Origin: Sciurus carolinensis
Lineage: Eukaryota > Chordata > Mammalia > Rodentia > Sciuridae
NCBI RefSeq assembly: GCF_902686445.1
Contig: NC_062217.1
Coordinates: 88,593,758-88,657,757 of the forward strand
Length of the DNA: 64,000 nucleotides
Reading direction: 5' to 3'
A program made the translations under genes and the position numbers. Under the pieces are notes generated by a model. That model did not search any database. It was given only the letters and a program-made list of their open reading frames with translations, and was not told the DNA's origin. Positions 45,171 through 57,575 of this stretch are shown here, in pieces (position 1 is the first letter of the stretch; each line of letters begins with the position of its first letter).

Positions 45171-48100
45171 ATATACCAGTTTCTTTATCCATTCATCAAT
45201 TGAAGGACATCTAGGTTGGTTCCACAGTCTGGCTATTGTTAATTGAGCAGCTATGAACACTGATGTGGCTGTATCGCTATAGTATGCTGATTTTAAGTCC
45301 TTTGGGTATATACCAAGGAATGGGATAGCTGAGTCAAAAGGTCGGTCCATTCCTAGTTTTCTAAGGAATCTCCACACTGTTTTCCAGAGTGACTGCACTA
45401 ATTTGCAACCCCACCAGCAATGTATGAGTGTACCTTTTTCCCCACATTCTCTCTAACACCTACTGTTGCTTGTATTCTTGATAACTGCCATTCTAATTGG
45501 GGTGAGATGGAATCTTAGTTTTGTTTCAATTTGCATTTCTCTTATTACTGAAGATGGTGAACATTTTTTCATGTTTGTTGATTGCTTGTAGATTCTCTTC
45601 TATGAAGCATCTGTTCATATCCTTACCCCATTTTTTGATAGGATTATTAGTATTTTTGGCTTAGAGTTTTTGAGTTCTTTCTATATTCTGGAAATTAGTG
45701 ATCTATCTGAAGTATGCATGGCATAGACATTCTACCACTCTGTACGCTCTCTCTTTGCATTGCTGACAGTTTTCTTTGCTGAGAGAAAGATATTTAGTTT
45801 GAATCTATCCCAGTTATTGATTCTTGCTTTTATTTCTTAAGGAAGAAATTAAGGAAGTCTGATCCTAATCAACAAGTTGAAGATTTGGACCTACTTTTTC
45901 TTCTATAAGATGCAGGATCTCTGGTCTGATTTCAAGATCATTGATCCATTGTGAGTTGATTTTTGTGCAGGGTTAGAGATAGGGGTTTAATTTCATTCTG
46001 TTGCATACGGATTTCCAGTTTTCTCAGCACCATTTGTTGAAGAGGTTATCTTTTCTCTATTTCATATTTTTGGCACATTTGTCTAGTATGAGAAAATTGT
46101 ATGTATTTGGGTTTGTGTCCTTGTCCTCTATTCTGTACCATTGATCTACCTGTCCATTTTGGTGCCAATACCATGCCGTTTTTGTTCATATTGCTTTGTA
46201 AGTATAGTTGAAGTTTTGACATTGCAATGCCCCCTGCTTCATTCTTCCTGCTAAGGATTGCTTTAGCTATTCTGGGCTTCCTATTCTTTCAGATGAATTT
46301 CATGATTGCTTCCTCTATTTCTGTAATGAACATCATTGGGATTTTACTTGGAATTGCCTTCAATTTGTATAGCACTTTTGGTAGTATGGCAATTTTGACA
46401 GTATCAGTTCTGCTTATCCAAGAACATGGGAAATCTTTCCATCTTCTAAGGTCTTCCTCAATTTCTTTCTTCAATGTTTTGTAGTTTTCATTGTAGAGAT
46501 CTTTTACCTCTTTGGTTAGATTGATTCCCAAGTATTTTATTTTATTTTTTTGAGGCTACTGCAAATGGAGTTGTTTTCCTCATTTCCCTTTCAGCTGTTT
46601 CATCGCTTGTGTATAAAAATGCTTTAGATTTATGTGTGTTGATTTTATAGCTTGCTATTTTGCTGAATTCATTGATGAGGTCTAGAAGTTTTCTGGAGGA
46701 GTTTTTTGGATCCTCTAAATATAGAATCATGTCATCAGCAAATAGTAACTTCTGAAGTTCCTGTTTTACTATCCGTATCCTTTAATTTCTTTGGTCTGCC
46801 TAGTTGCTCTGTCTAGAGTTTTGAGGACAATGTTGAATTGAATTGGTGACAGAGGACATCTCTGTCTTGTTCCCATTTTTAAAGGGAATGGTTTCAGTTT
46901 TTGTCCATTAAGAATGATGTTGGCCATGAGCTTAGCATAAATAAACTTTACAATCATCAGGTATGTGCCTACTATCCCTATTTTTTCTAGAGTTTGAGCA
47001 TGAAGAGGTATTTTGTCAAATGCTTTTTCTGCATCATACAATATACCATATGATTCTTATCCTTATATCTTTGACATGATGGATTATGTTTATTGGTTTA
47101 TGGATGTTAAACCACCCTTGCATTCCAGGGATGAACCCCACTTGATCATTGTACACAATTTTCTTAACATGTTTTTGGATACGTTTTGCCAAAATTTTGT
47201 TAAGGATCTTTGCATCTATATTCATCAAGGATATTGGTCTAAAAATTTTTTTTTCTTGTTGTATCTCTGCCTGGTTTGGGTATGAGAGTGATATTAGCTT
47301 CATAGAATGAGTTTGATTGGGTACCCTCCTTTTCTATTTCCTGGAATACTTTGAGAAATATTGGAATGATTCTTCTTTGAAGGTCTTGTAGAACTCAGCT
47401 GACAATCCATTTGATCCTCAGCTTTTCTTGGATGGTAGGTTTTTACTGGCTTCTTCTATTTCATTGCTTGATATTGATCTGTTTAAATTGTGTATGTCCC
47501 CCTGGTTCAGTTTGGGAGGAGCATATATCTCTAGAAATTTGTCAATGTCTTTGGTAGATTTTATTTTGTTGGAATACAAATTTTCCAGGTAGCTTCTCAT
47601 TATGTTATGTATCTCATATCATAGTGGTGTCTGTCATGATATTTCCTTTTTCATCACAAATTTTAGTAATTTGAGTTTTCTCTCTCCTTCTCTTTGTTAG
47701 TGTGGCTAAGGGTTTGTCTATTTGGTTTACTTCTTCAAAGAACCAACTTTTTGTTTTGTCAATTTTTTGAAATGTTTCTTTTGTTTCAATTTCATTGATT
47801 TTAGCTCTGATTTTAATTATTTCCTGTCTTCTACTACTTTTGCTGTTTTTCTGTTCTTCTTTTTCTTGGGCTTTGAGCTGTAATATTAGGTCATTTAGTT
47901 GTTGATTTTTCATTCTTTTCTGGAATGCGCTCCATGCAATTAATTTTCCTCTTAGTACTGCTTTCATAATGCCCCACAGATTTTGATATATTGTATCCTC
48001 ATTCTCATTGACCTCTAAGATATTTTTTATGTGCTCCCTGATGTTTTCTGTTACCTATGTTTCATTCAATAGCATATTATTTAGTCTCCAGGTGTTGTAG

Positions 48101-48826
48101 TAATTTTCTTTTTATTTTGTCATTGATTTCTACTCTCAGTCCATTATGATCTGATAGAACACAAGGCAGAATCTCTATTATTTTGCATTTCCTAAGGGTT
48201 GCTTTGTGGCATAACATATGGTCTATTTTTGAGAAGGTTCCACGTGCTGCTGAGAAGAAAGTGAATCTGTTCATTGATGGATGGAATATTCTATATATGT
48301 CTATTATGTCTAGGTTATTGATTGTGTTATTGAGTTCTATGCTTTCTTTGGTTCGTTTTTGTCTGGAAGATCTATCTACTGGTGACAGTAGTGCATTAAA
48401 GTCACTCAGAATTATTGTGTTGTGGTCTATTTGATTCCTGAAATTGAGAAGGATTTGTTTGATGTACAGGGATGCACCATTGTTTGGGGCATAAATATAT
48501 ACCACCATTATGTCTTCCTGATTGATGGTTCCCTTAAGCAGTATGAAATGTCCTTCTGACAAACTTTGGCTTGAAGTCCACTTTATCTGATATAAGGATG
48601 GAAACCCCCCCTTTTTTACTGAGTCCATGTGTGTGGTAGTTTTTTTTCCCCATCCTTTCACCTTTAGTCTGTGGATGTCTTTTTCTATAAGATGAGTCTC
48701 TTGCAGGCAGCATATTGTTGGGTCTTTCTTTTTAATCCATTCTGCCAGTCTATGTCTTTTGATTGATGAGTTTAGGCCATTAACATTCAGGGCTATTATT
48801 GAGATATGATTTGTATTCCCAGTCAT
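44978..48826 (-). pseudogene. L1 copy 3 ORF2, broken
   Basis: From the Met at 48,826 (MTGNTNHISIIALNVNGLN) to a stop at 44,978-44,980. The first 249 codons are open and hold most of the endonuclease, including DPTICCLQETHLIEKD and the later LSDFNALLSPVDRSS. The reverse transcriptase retains FADD near 46,735. Frameshifts and stops follow, and a long interrupted TA repeat (45,121-45,176) lies at the C-terminal end. Confidence 0.94.
45121..45176 (+). repeat. (TA)n microsatellite inside L1 copy 3
   Basis: TA units with a few AA or TT interruptions, at the same L1 position as in copies 2 and 4 and in both older fragments. Confidence 0.95.
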
Positions 48827-48882
48827 TTGGGATTAATTTTGGTGTTTAACTCAGCTTGGTCTCTCTTTTGAGTGGTTTTTCT

Positions 48883-49913
48883 CTAAGGTAGTTCCTCCCT
48901 TTGCTGACCTACATTGTTGTTTTTCATTTCCTCCTCATGGAATATTTTGTTGAGAACGTTCTGTAGTGCAGACTTTCTATTGGTAAGTTCTTTTAACGTT
49001 TTTTTATCGTGGAAGGATTTTATTTCATCTTCAAATCTGAAGGTTAGTTTTGCTGGGTGTAGGATTCTTGGTTGGCAACCAATTTCTTTCATAGCATGAA
49101 ATATGTTGTTCCAGGCCCTTCTGGCTTTTAGAGTCTGGGTTGAGAAGTCTGCTGCTATTCGTATTGGTTTCCCCCTATATGTAATCTGATGCTTTTCTCT
49201 CACGGCCCTCAAAATCCTATTTTTATTTTGAATGTTAGGCATTTTCATTATAATGTGCCTTGGTGTGGATCTGTTGTGATTTTGTGCATTTGGTGTTCTA
49301 TAAGCCTCTTGTATTTGATTTTCCATTTCATTCTTCAGGTTTTGGAAATTTTCTGATATTATTTCATTGAATAGGTTGTTCATTCCTTTGGTTTGTATCT
49401 CTGTGCCTTCCTCAATCCCAATAATTCTTAAATTTGGTCTTTTAATAATGTCCCATAGTTCTTGGAAATCCTGTTCATGATTTCTTACCATCTTCTCTGT
49501 CTGGGCAACTTTATTTTCAAGATTAAATATTTTGTCCTCATTGTCTGAGGTTCTGTCTTCCAAGTGGTCTCGTCTTTTGGTGATGCTTTCCATTGAGTTT
49601 TTTATTTGGTTTATTGTTTCCTTCATTTCAAGGATTTCTGTTTTTTTTTTTTTTTTTTTTTTTTGAGAATCTCTATCTCTTTGTTGAAATGATCTTTTGC
49701 TTCCTGCAGTTGCTCTTTCAGCTTATTGCTATTATCATTCATTGCCTGCATTTGCTCTCTTATCTCATCCTTTGCTTCTCAAAACATCTTAATCATGTAT
49801 AATCTGAAGTCCTTTTCTGAAATTTCTTTTAACATACTGTCATGGGATTCTATTAATATAGAATCTAGATTTGTTTGGATCATTTTCTTCCCTTGTTTTT
49901 TCATGTTGTTCAT
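48883..49913 (-). pseudogene. L1 copy 3 ORF1, frameshifted
   Basis: Start taken at the Met at 49,913 (MNNMKKQGKKM). The C-terminal 247 codons from 49,626 are open and contain the end of the coiled coil, the RRM part (RPNLRIIGIEEGTE) and the C-terminal domain (RSTPRHIIMKMPNIQNK). A run of more than 20 T (49,643-49,664) in the coiled-coil part breaks the frame. Apart from this, it is the best kept ORF1 of the window. Confidence 0.94.
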
Positions 49914-51312
49914 GTATCTTCCCCTCTAGCAGTGCAGATCCGGGGTATTGCAGATTTTCCCCTATAGGCTTATATTGGCCCTATAGGTTTCCAAAACCTT
50001 TTCTTTAAGGGGAGATCAATATCAGCAGTGCCAATTCAGACACTATGCAATCCTAGACCAAATAGCCTTTATGAGGACAATAACAAAATTATCATAATAA
50101 ACAGAATGAGTTCAAATATTATCTTCAGTAAAACAAACAGATTTGCAATAAGGTCGGCAGTTTTTAATGGAGGACAAAGAGGATGCACAGGGATGTAGAA
50201 TGTGGCTGTTAATGGGATAAGAAAAGAAGATACAGAAGTTCTAGATAATAGAAAGGGTAAGAGTGTAATCAAAAGAAATTGGATGTTAGCATGCAAAAAA
50301 GGGAGAAAGAGACTCTGAGGGAACAGGTAAACAAAAGGAAAAGAGAGCAAGAAAAGTAAAGAAATAAAAACTTAAGTTTTTTCAATAAGGTGAAAAAAGA
50401 AAATCTACAGTATAACAGTCATACAGTAATGAAACCTCCCAGTGTTCAGTAGCTTGATGCATGAGATGTACCTGACAATGGGCTTCAAGTCTCCAGCAGG
50501 CCTCTCAGGATGGGATTTGCCCCACCTAAAGATCAGAGCTCTGGCTTCCAGGATTGTCCAGAAATGCTGCTCTGGCTTCCAAATATGTTGGCAAATGGGA
50601 AGTTGCAGCTCAGGGTGTGGATATGGTCAGCTTGAGGTTCTGGAGATTGGTGCAGTTGGTCAGGCAGGGGTCCTGGAGGTCAGGCATGTTTGGTGTGGTT
50701 TCAGGATCCTGGAGGCCAGGTACAGTCAGTCTGGGGTCCTGGTGATAGGGCCAAACAGTTGGTCTGGGGGTCCTGGAAGCAGGGAGCAGTCAGTCGATGT
50801 GAGGGTCCTAGAGGCAGGGAGTGATCAGTCGGACTGAGGGATCCTGGTGACGGGGCTCAGTCAGTCCGGCCTGGGGTCCTACAGGGTCTGGCTGCTGTCT
50901 CAAAATGGCAGCATCCACATGTAATCAAAGCTGCAGGTACTGTAATAGTGAAATTCCAGGCAACAGCAGGCAGCTGGTGCTCCATGGTGGTTGGCAATGA
51001 GTTTGCTGATTGTTGTTAGAGTATCAGGATGTGAACCTCGTGCTTTGGGTGATGGATAGGAGTAAGGCAGGCAATGGACAGACGAGAGGCAGGCAAATGG
51101 CCGATGATAGGTGCCTGACAGTGAGCAATCTGCACTCAAAAAGGCGTCGATATGCTGTCAGACTGCAGGTGTTCACAGCAGACAAATGGGGTAAATATCA
51201 GGGGATTGATAAGCAGCAAAATTTTTCTCACCAAGAAACAGATATCCTCTGCTTGAAACTGGAGTTCTGGAGCAACAAGGAACACAGCCTCCCTCTAGTC
51301 TGCCATCTTGGT
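49914..51312 (-). promoter_or_regulatory. L1 copy 3 5' UTR, about 1.4 kb
   Basis: The part next to ORF1 is like copies 1 and 2. Further out it is different from both: an AT-rich middle (50,080-50,440), then a GC-rich section with degenerate repeats of 'gggtcctgg' plus 'cagtcagt' at about 50,640-50,890, and a start with 'caagatggc' (minus strand). A YY1-type site at the start is known from other L1s; function here is inferred. Confidence 0.8.
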
Positions 51313-52199
51313 CCTCCTGACAACTCCTTCTTATGACTCAGGTTTCAGAATAGAAAGAAGAGAGACAAGAGAACTGGATCAAATGAATGATTCAAAACAA
51401 CAAAAATGTTTGACATGGTAAGAGCCAAGGGTTTCCAAATAAGAACAACATTCAGTTAAATATATACCATCATTGGTAACATCAACGATCCCTCTTGTTC
51501 AGTCTTCAACAACTTGGACTGTGCAGTCACTGGTTCTTCCAGCTCTGCAGTCTGCAGATGGCCACTGTGATACTTCCCAGTCAATCTAATAAATTTCCTT
51601 TTCATAATCATTTATACACACACACACATACACACACACACACACACACATCCTCTTACTTCCCTTCTTCTAGAGAACCCTGACTACTACAATTCTCAGA
51701 TTGCTATAAAGTAAAGCCATTCTTTATCTGCTTTCCTCTATTTTATAGAGCATATATCATATTTAACAAGAGTATATACTCTTTACATGTATATAAGTAC
51801 AGAATTTTGATTTTGAATCAAGAAAATTATGTAGACATTTTTATTTTTCCTTAGTGCCAGAATTGACATATTGTGCAATGATTTTTAAATGCATCAACAA
51901 ATATAGTTTCCAAGACATTCTAGACCCATTGGACCCAGGGAAAATGGATTTTCTTCAACTGACAATTTGTATGGAAATTTTAATTCACAACCTTGGAACA
52001 ACAATTCCACTTCCAAGAATTGTATCTTAATGCAAGATTCACTTAAGAGCAAAATGATGTAAATTCAAAGAATTTCACAGTAAGTCTTGTTTAGTAAAAT
52101 GAGGTGGAGATCCTTGATGACTGTCAAGTGGAATTTGATGGAATGCTAAGTAACTATTTTGATTAGAAATATTTACTTCCCTATAAAGATTTCATAAGT
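51313..52199. other. Non-coding DNA with an LTR-like end and CA repeat
   Basis: Segment 51,510-51,695 ('ctgcagatggccactgtgat', 'tctaataaatttccttttc', 'agagaaccctgactactaca') looks like the 3' part of an old LTR with its polyadenylation signal, interrupted by a CA microsatellite at 51,614-51,651. The rest is unassigned. Confidence 0.4.
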
Positions 52200-52285
52200 G
52201 GCTGGAGATATAGCTCAGTTGGTTGAGTGCTTGCCTAGAATGAATAAAGGCCGTCGGCTCAATCCCCAGCATCACCAAAGGGGGG
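52200..52285 (+). mobile_element. ID SINE
   Basis: 'ggctggagatatagctcagt', 'tggttgagtgcttgcctaga', B box 'ggctcaatcccc' (one change), then a G/A-rich tail. Plus orientation. Confidence 0.85.
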
Positions 52286-52309
52286 GAAAAAAAAGAAGAA
52301 GAAAAAGAT

Positions 52310-52447
52310 GCTCATGACATACTATCTTTCTATTAAAGTATTATGATTATACACAGTAGTTGGGTTCATTTTGACAAAATCATATATGCACGGAATTTGA
52401 TTTCATTCCCCATTCTCCTCACTTCCCCCCACTGATACCGCCATTCA
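52310..52447 (-). mobile_element. Possible L1 3' end fragment
   Basis: 'gattatacacagtagttggg', 'attttgacaaaatcatatat' and a C/T-rich stretch look like a reversed L1-type 3' UTR. Low certainty. Confidence 0.35.
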
Positions 52448-52700
52448 CCAGTGACTAATTTTGGTTCCCGAGATGTTGAAGTTTGAATATTAGAGAAGCA
52501 CACCAAGGTGTTATGGGGCCCAGTTTTTGACATATAGTGAGACCATCAGAGACTAAAGTAGGAAAAAATTTATTTGAGGGAAAAAGAAAATTAAACAGAC
52601 TGATGGTCAGGACCACCACTCCAAGTAAGGGAATCAGTAGTGATACCACTGTTTACCAGTGATGAATTTTGTTTCCTCAGTTGTTGAACTATAACATTGT

Positions 52701-53100
52701 TGTGGAAATGACAAGATGGCACTCAGAAAGTAGGAGAAACCAAACTTTATTTTACACCAGCAGGCCCAGAGGAGATTAGCACTCCAAAATTCTGAGCCCT
52801 GATCCACAGTTTCTCACAATATTTATAGGTTATTTGACATCTTAGATCCATCCTATCATTGGGGATTTTTCCCTTTTTTTCTTTTAATTACTAATATATG
52901 CAGCTGAAGGCCTTGTGCAGGGTCTCTAACATAAAGCATGCTCACAGAACAGATAAGAAGAAACAGCTGTTTTCACAGACATCTGTTACATTTCAGGAGG
53001 GAGTAATCAGACTCTTAGTGTAATTATTGTCACTGCAAATTGTAGGGACCCTCTTGGAGAAAGTCTAAGAGAGGGGAGGGGAACTGACCCCTTCAGCAGG
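52701..53100 (-). mobile_element. Solo LTR, class I type
   Basis: Minus-strand LTR starting from about 53,100. It has a TATA-like 'ctataaatatt' near 52,818-52,829, the polyadenylation signal AATAAA at 52,746-52,751, and an end 'gccatcttgtcatttccaca' near 52,701. No internal sequence is attached. It abuts the LTR of the provirus that begins at 53,157 but differs from it in sequence. Confidence 0.6.
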
Positions 53101-53156
53101 TATTGTACCCATACCATATTGTTTTTGTAATTTTATTTCACAAGCAGTTCTGATTT

Positions 53157-53658
53157 TGCCATCACAACATCAGAAAAGCACGCCAAGGCAAGCACATTAA
53201 GCAGATTTTATTTAAAGCTAACAAAAGAGACTTTCCCTCGGAGGGAGAAGGGGTCCACGGTTGATGGGCCAGAGTCCCAGGAAGTGAGCATGCCCTGCAA
53301 ATCCTATAGATTAGGGTCTCCCTTTTTCTGTTCTCTTCCCCCTTATCTCTCCTCCCTGCTTTGGCCCAGGAGTTGCCAGTGACATAGCAAAAAAGGTGAG
53401 CAGAAGATGGCAAGAGGAGGCCAAAGTGATTCAAGCGGGTAAGGGACCAGGGGGCATTAATTAGCAGTTCCCTACCTGTAATCCTTTGCAAGGGCAGGTA
53501 AATTTGTTAATTAATGGGCTCTGAAGATTCTTGACATTCCATTCTCCCAGGGGCAGTCTATAACTTCTAGATGCAGATGGTTTTTATGGCCTCAGTTTCC
53601 TTGATTTGACCAGGTTTCCTATTTCTATGTTAACTGCCTGTCCCCAGTTCTGGCTTTA
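53157..53658 (-). mobile_element. 3' LTR of the class I provirus
   Basis: About 500 bp. The polyadenylation signal AATAAA lies at 53,207-53,212 (minus strand). The end on the low side is near 53,157. The high-side end is placed directly after the polypurine tract, where the usual TG appears as TA, presumably a mutation. The middle (53,240-53,300) is GC-rich, as is common for R/U5 of class I LTRs. Confidence 0.7.
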
Positions 53659-53669
53659 TTTCCCCCTCT
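53659..53669 (-). promoter_or_regulatory. Polypurine tract
   Basis: Minus-strand agagggggaaa directly upstream of the LTR, the site that primes plus-strand DNA synthesis in retroviruses. Confidence 0.65.
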
Positions 53670-55965
53670 AGTTTTAGAAAATCCTTACCGCTATAAGGGA
53701 AGGGGCGATGACCACTCTGACTGCTTTGAGCTGGAAGGGGGTGGCATGGGGCATGCAGTTTGGAGTTCCCTTTTAGAAATTGGCTCTATCAAGGGGTCCA
53801 CAGTAGAAGTCTTTTGGGGAAGAACAAGTTGTAGATTCATCTGAGGGTGGGTGCTTCTATGAGAGAGAATCAAATAGACATGAGTACTGAAATGAGATTC
53901 GTACAAAGTAATGAACCATGTCTCTGAATCTGAAACATGTCAATGAATATCATTAAAATGATAGAAGTCAATAATCTCTCACCAGGAGGTAAAAGGACTG
54001 AGGAGTTGTCCCCATAACAAGTCCTAACAAAGGCTGGAGAGGACAAGACCTTTATTTGGGAACTTTAACATTGTCAGAGTTATCAGGAATGTAAACACAA
54101 CATTTAATTCTTAATGTCATTGATGTCCCCAGAAAATATAGTTAAGATATTTAATGTCATCTGATTTTTATAAAATAATCCTTTTATTGGCATAATCTGT
54201 GTTTAGTAGAGATCTCTATATTTCTGTTACTTAGGGCTAGATAATCATACTAACAAACACAGAGTAAGCCTACCTGTGTAGCTTAGGAAGATCTGTAGGC
54301 CTTAAACTGAATACACATTTCTGACTTTGGCAGTTTCTTTTGATAGTTGTCAGGCATGCCTGCCTAGGAAACTCTTTTGTAACTTCAAGTCTTTACTTAT
54401 TCCTGGGAGCTATCACAAGTGTACATCTTAAGTTACATTTAACTATTGTTTCTTTTAAATTCCCAAGAATGGCTATATTTTGGTTTTAACTGTTTGCTAG
54501 GTGTTTAAGATCAAGCTGGTCAAATTCCCATGTTTCTGTCTATTAAAGAGTCAGTTGAGTTCCCACAGGGGTCACTCATGGGGAACTTGAGAGCAGCTTC
54601 TTAGCTCCTTTAGTGCCATTTGCTAGGTAGGGTCTCCTTGATGAGGTGGCTTCCCTGGGAAGCATCAGGGATGTCTCCATTTTTTAATGACCCTCCTCTT
54701 CAGCAAATGCACTGGTTGACTTTTCATCCTCTAATGGTCTTATCAATTTTCTTGATCATTAGGTTGTATGGCCCAGAGTTGCAAAGCTTCTTAGAGAAGT
54801 TCTTTTATTCCCTGGGTTCAGGATGACTCTGAGGGCAAGTATTTCTCAATCTCTAAGTTTGATCTTAAATATCCAGCAAGCCAATCACACCAGTCATAAA
54901 GTAAGAGTACTAGGATTTAACTTCAATGTCTATAACTTTACCATTATGTGCCCTTTTATTTAACTAGAGTCTGTATTAGTACTGGAAGTTACCATAATAT
55001 ACTATCTGTTCTGTAAGTGATGGCTTATTATCACAAGTTAATCAAGGTTATGTGTTCTTGAAGCAGTACCTCTGCAAAATAGTAACAGGTAACAGATTTA
55101 CAAAACTAAATTAGCATGAGTAAAAATATATTTAACTTGCATAATAACTATCTTGAATTTTGGCTGAGCTATACATTTTATCCCCTGTTTGATAACACAG
55201 TAATTTTACAACCAAAAAACAATCTTTTGAATATAAGTTCAAATAAGTGAAGTCTGGCTTATTTTGAAGTCTGGCTTATTTTGAAGCCATTCTGACATGT
55301 AGTAAGGTGGGAGGCAGAGCCTTATATCAGGTAAGGTTGGGCTCTTTACGCATCTTAGGTAAAGTATTCTAGTTCTGAAGCTTATCTTTGCCTCCTCTCT
55401 TTGTAAAATATCATTTTACAAAGTTTACATATATTGTTTCCTGAGTCTATATGAATATTAGTCAATACCATATGACATTACATGTAAAACATGAATTAAG
55501 GAGAGGCTGAGAGAGCTTTTAACTTTCCTTTTGTGTGGCAAAATGTTTTTATGTTTTCCTGTTTCATGATATTAAACTTTAAATAAATTAGGCTCTCACT
55601 GACTTTTAGAAACACATTTACATTTAATTTTTTTATCTCAGTGTAAAAAGTAACACAAATTTTTACATATACTTTATTGATAACAGGTCCTATTATAAAA
55701 CAGTCAATGATATAAACAAGTCCCCAATAAAATTTACTATTCTTATAAGTTTAAAATTACCATTACAGACAAGTTCAGTTTGGAGAATTATAGCTTGATA
55801 AATTTTCTGCTATAAAGATTGTATACCTGGAAGATATGAACACATTTAATATACAAGAAGAGTGACCAATCCACAATTACCTTGATACTTTTATACTAAC
55901 CAAGTTTAGTTTTTTAAAGAAAAATTTAGACTCTGTAACATAGTACAATACTCTAACATTTGTTA
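53670..55965 (-). repeat. Non-coding internal part of the class I provirus
   Basis: AT-rich stretch where integrase and env would be expected. I found no integrase or envelope motif in any frame. The part at 54,400-54,745 recurs at 44,386-44,769. A short tandem duplication of 'gaagtctggcttattttgaa' lies at 55,250-55,285. Confidence 0.5.
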
Positions 55966-57575
55966 AACCATAATTGTATAATCACCAATTTTTTAAGAAC
56001 AATTGTCTTAAAGAATAAAACTTGACAGACACAGTGTTAAAAGTAAATTAGTGTTTTTAAGAAATCCTTGTCATTTTAACATATAGATTAAACTTTGGTT
56101 TATATCAGTATATTATTAGTATTTGATCTTGTAATAAACCTTAAATAGTTTAACTGATTGTCTCACATGCATAAAACCAACTTAGTTACACACAAACTTG
56201 TTGAAATTTGCCCTTTACTTACACAGAGACTCTCTTAGCACTTATTTAGACCCTCACATGTATTTCATCATACAAAGACTTACCCAAAACATTTTCTTTT
56301 CCCTTCTATTAAATATATTTATGTAACTAGAACCTTTTATTTTTGCTTTCCTATCTGTTGACCCCTTTTGTTCACATTTCAAACAACTCTTATGAAATTT
56401 TTGAATATAGATAAATTACTCCATTTTAATAAGATGAAATATTTTATGTTATTTATAATATTCTAATTGAAACCCAGTTGAAACTTTAGGATCTCTTTGT
56501 ATATGTATAATTGTACTTGTTAGGATTTACCTCTTAGTAACCTTGTTTTTAGTGATGATACAAGGCAATTTTACACCCTTTTTATCACCAATCTATGAAA
56601 ACACCAATGTTGTTTAAATATATCACCCCATGGAATTTAAGGAGTTAAGAATACTTGATGTTATTTAACAGTTTTAACTTTGTAAATTAATCAGATATCT
56701 CTAACAAGCACATTTGAGTAATCTTACATATGTCAAATTTGATTCACTTATTTTTCTGTAAAAAACAAGATATTGGACAATTGTATTGAACAGTATTTGT
56801 TCTCTCTTTCCTGTTGAAGAAATGTCCTAGAAACAATTAATATTAGACATTTTATAAACATCAACATTTTATTAGTTTGACTATTTAGAGAGACTTGTAT
56901 GTGAAGTACCATTTTACCTTTATTTGTTTATTGATTTAAAATGAACCTTTTTAAAATCACTTGAATTAAAGGTATTTGGATCTATTTTTTAAATTTTAAT
57001 TTCATCAGTGTTCATTATTTGTCAATTTTGATATGTACATATTTAGACAAACATACAAACACAGACAACACAATATCAGACAACACGATATACATATAGC
57101 ACAAAAATAAAGACCTTTTAGCTTTTTATAGGTGAATCTCCATTGCAATGTTAACAGATGTTCAAAAACTTTAGATGAGTAAAAATAGTACTGATTAAAA
57201 AACATTAATGTCTTGGGCTCAAAAAATATAGAATTTAAGGAAAAAACAAGTCCTGGAAAACTGACATGGCTGTTAATTATTTTAATAAAGCACCATGCAA
57301 TTTACTTTTGCTGGAGTTCAGGTAAATGACTCATTTTCCCCTTGTTCCTTGGGTTTGAGACTGGTCTTCTACTGGGCCTAGAGTCTTCTCCATCTACATT
57401 TTAATGTAAGCCTTGACTTGAGATCTGGTTCCAGCAGAAACTTGAGGCCTAGGGCATTTAGACCATTTTTATCAAGACAGGCTTGGATGTTGAAGAAAAT
57501 TACGAGAACTTATTTTCCATTACTTTTGAGAATGAAGTTATTATGCTAAGATTCTTACTGAGATATGTCATTGGC
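55966..57575 (-). repeat. Non-coding block shared with 10,336-11,940
   Basis: Counterpart of the block at 10,336-11,940, in the same orientation. On the high side it joins the reverse transcriptase remnant at about 57,575, whereas the other copy joins a gag-like frame. Confidence 0.75.

Larger units (their letters stand above)
44770..51312 (-). mobile_element. Full-length L1, copy 3
   Basis: Complete minus-strand L1 of about 6.5 kb. The T-run at 44,770-44,782 is the tail. The 5' end is near 51,312, marked on the minus strand by 'accaagatggcagactagag' as in copy 1. ORF1 and ORF2 are present and broken. No convincing target duplication is seen: the left flank (end of a repeat) does not continue on the right, so a deletion may have accompanied the insertion. 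Confidence 0.95.

Noticed and set aside
44770..51312. Short target duplication 'tcctg' around L1 copy 3
   Set aside because: Five bases of weak match could be chance; not enough to call a duplication.
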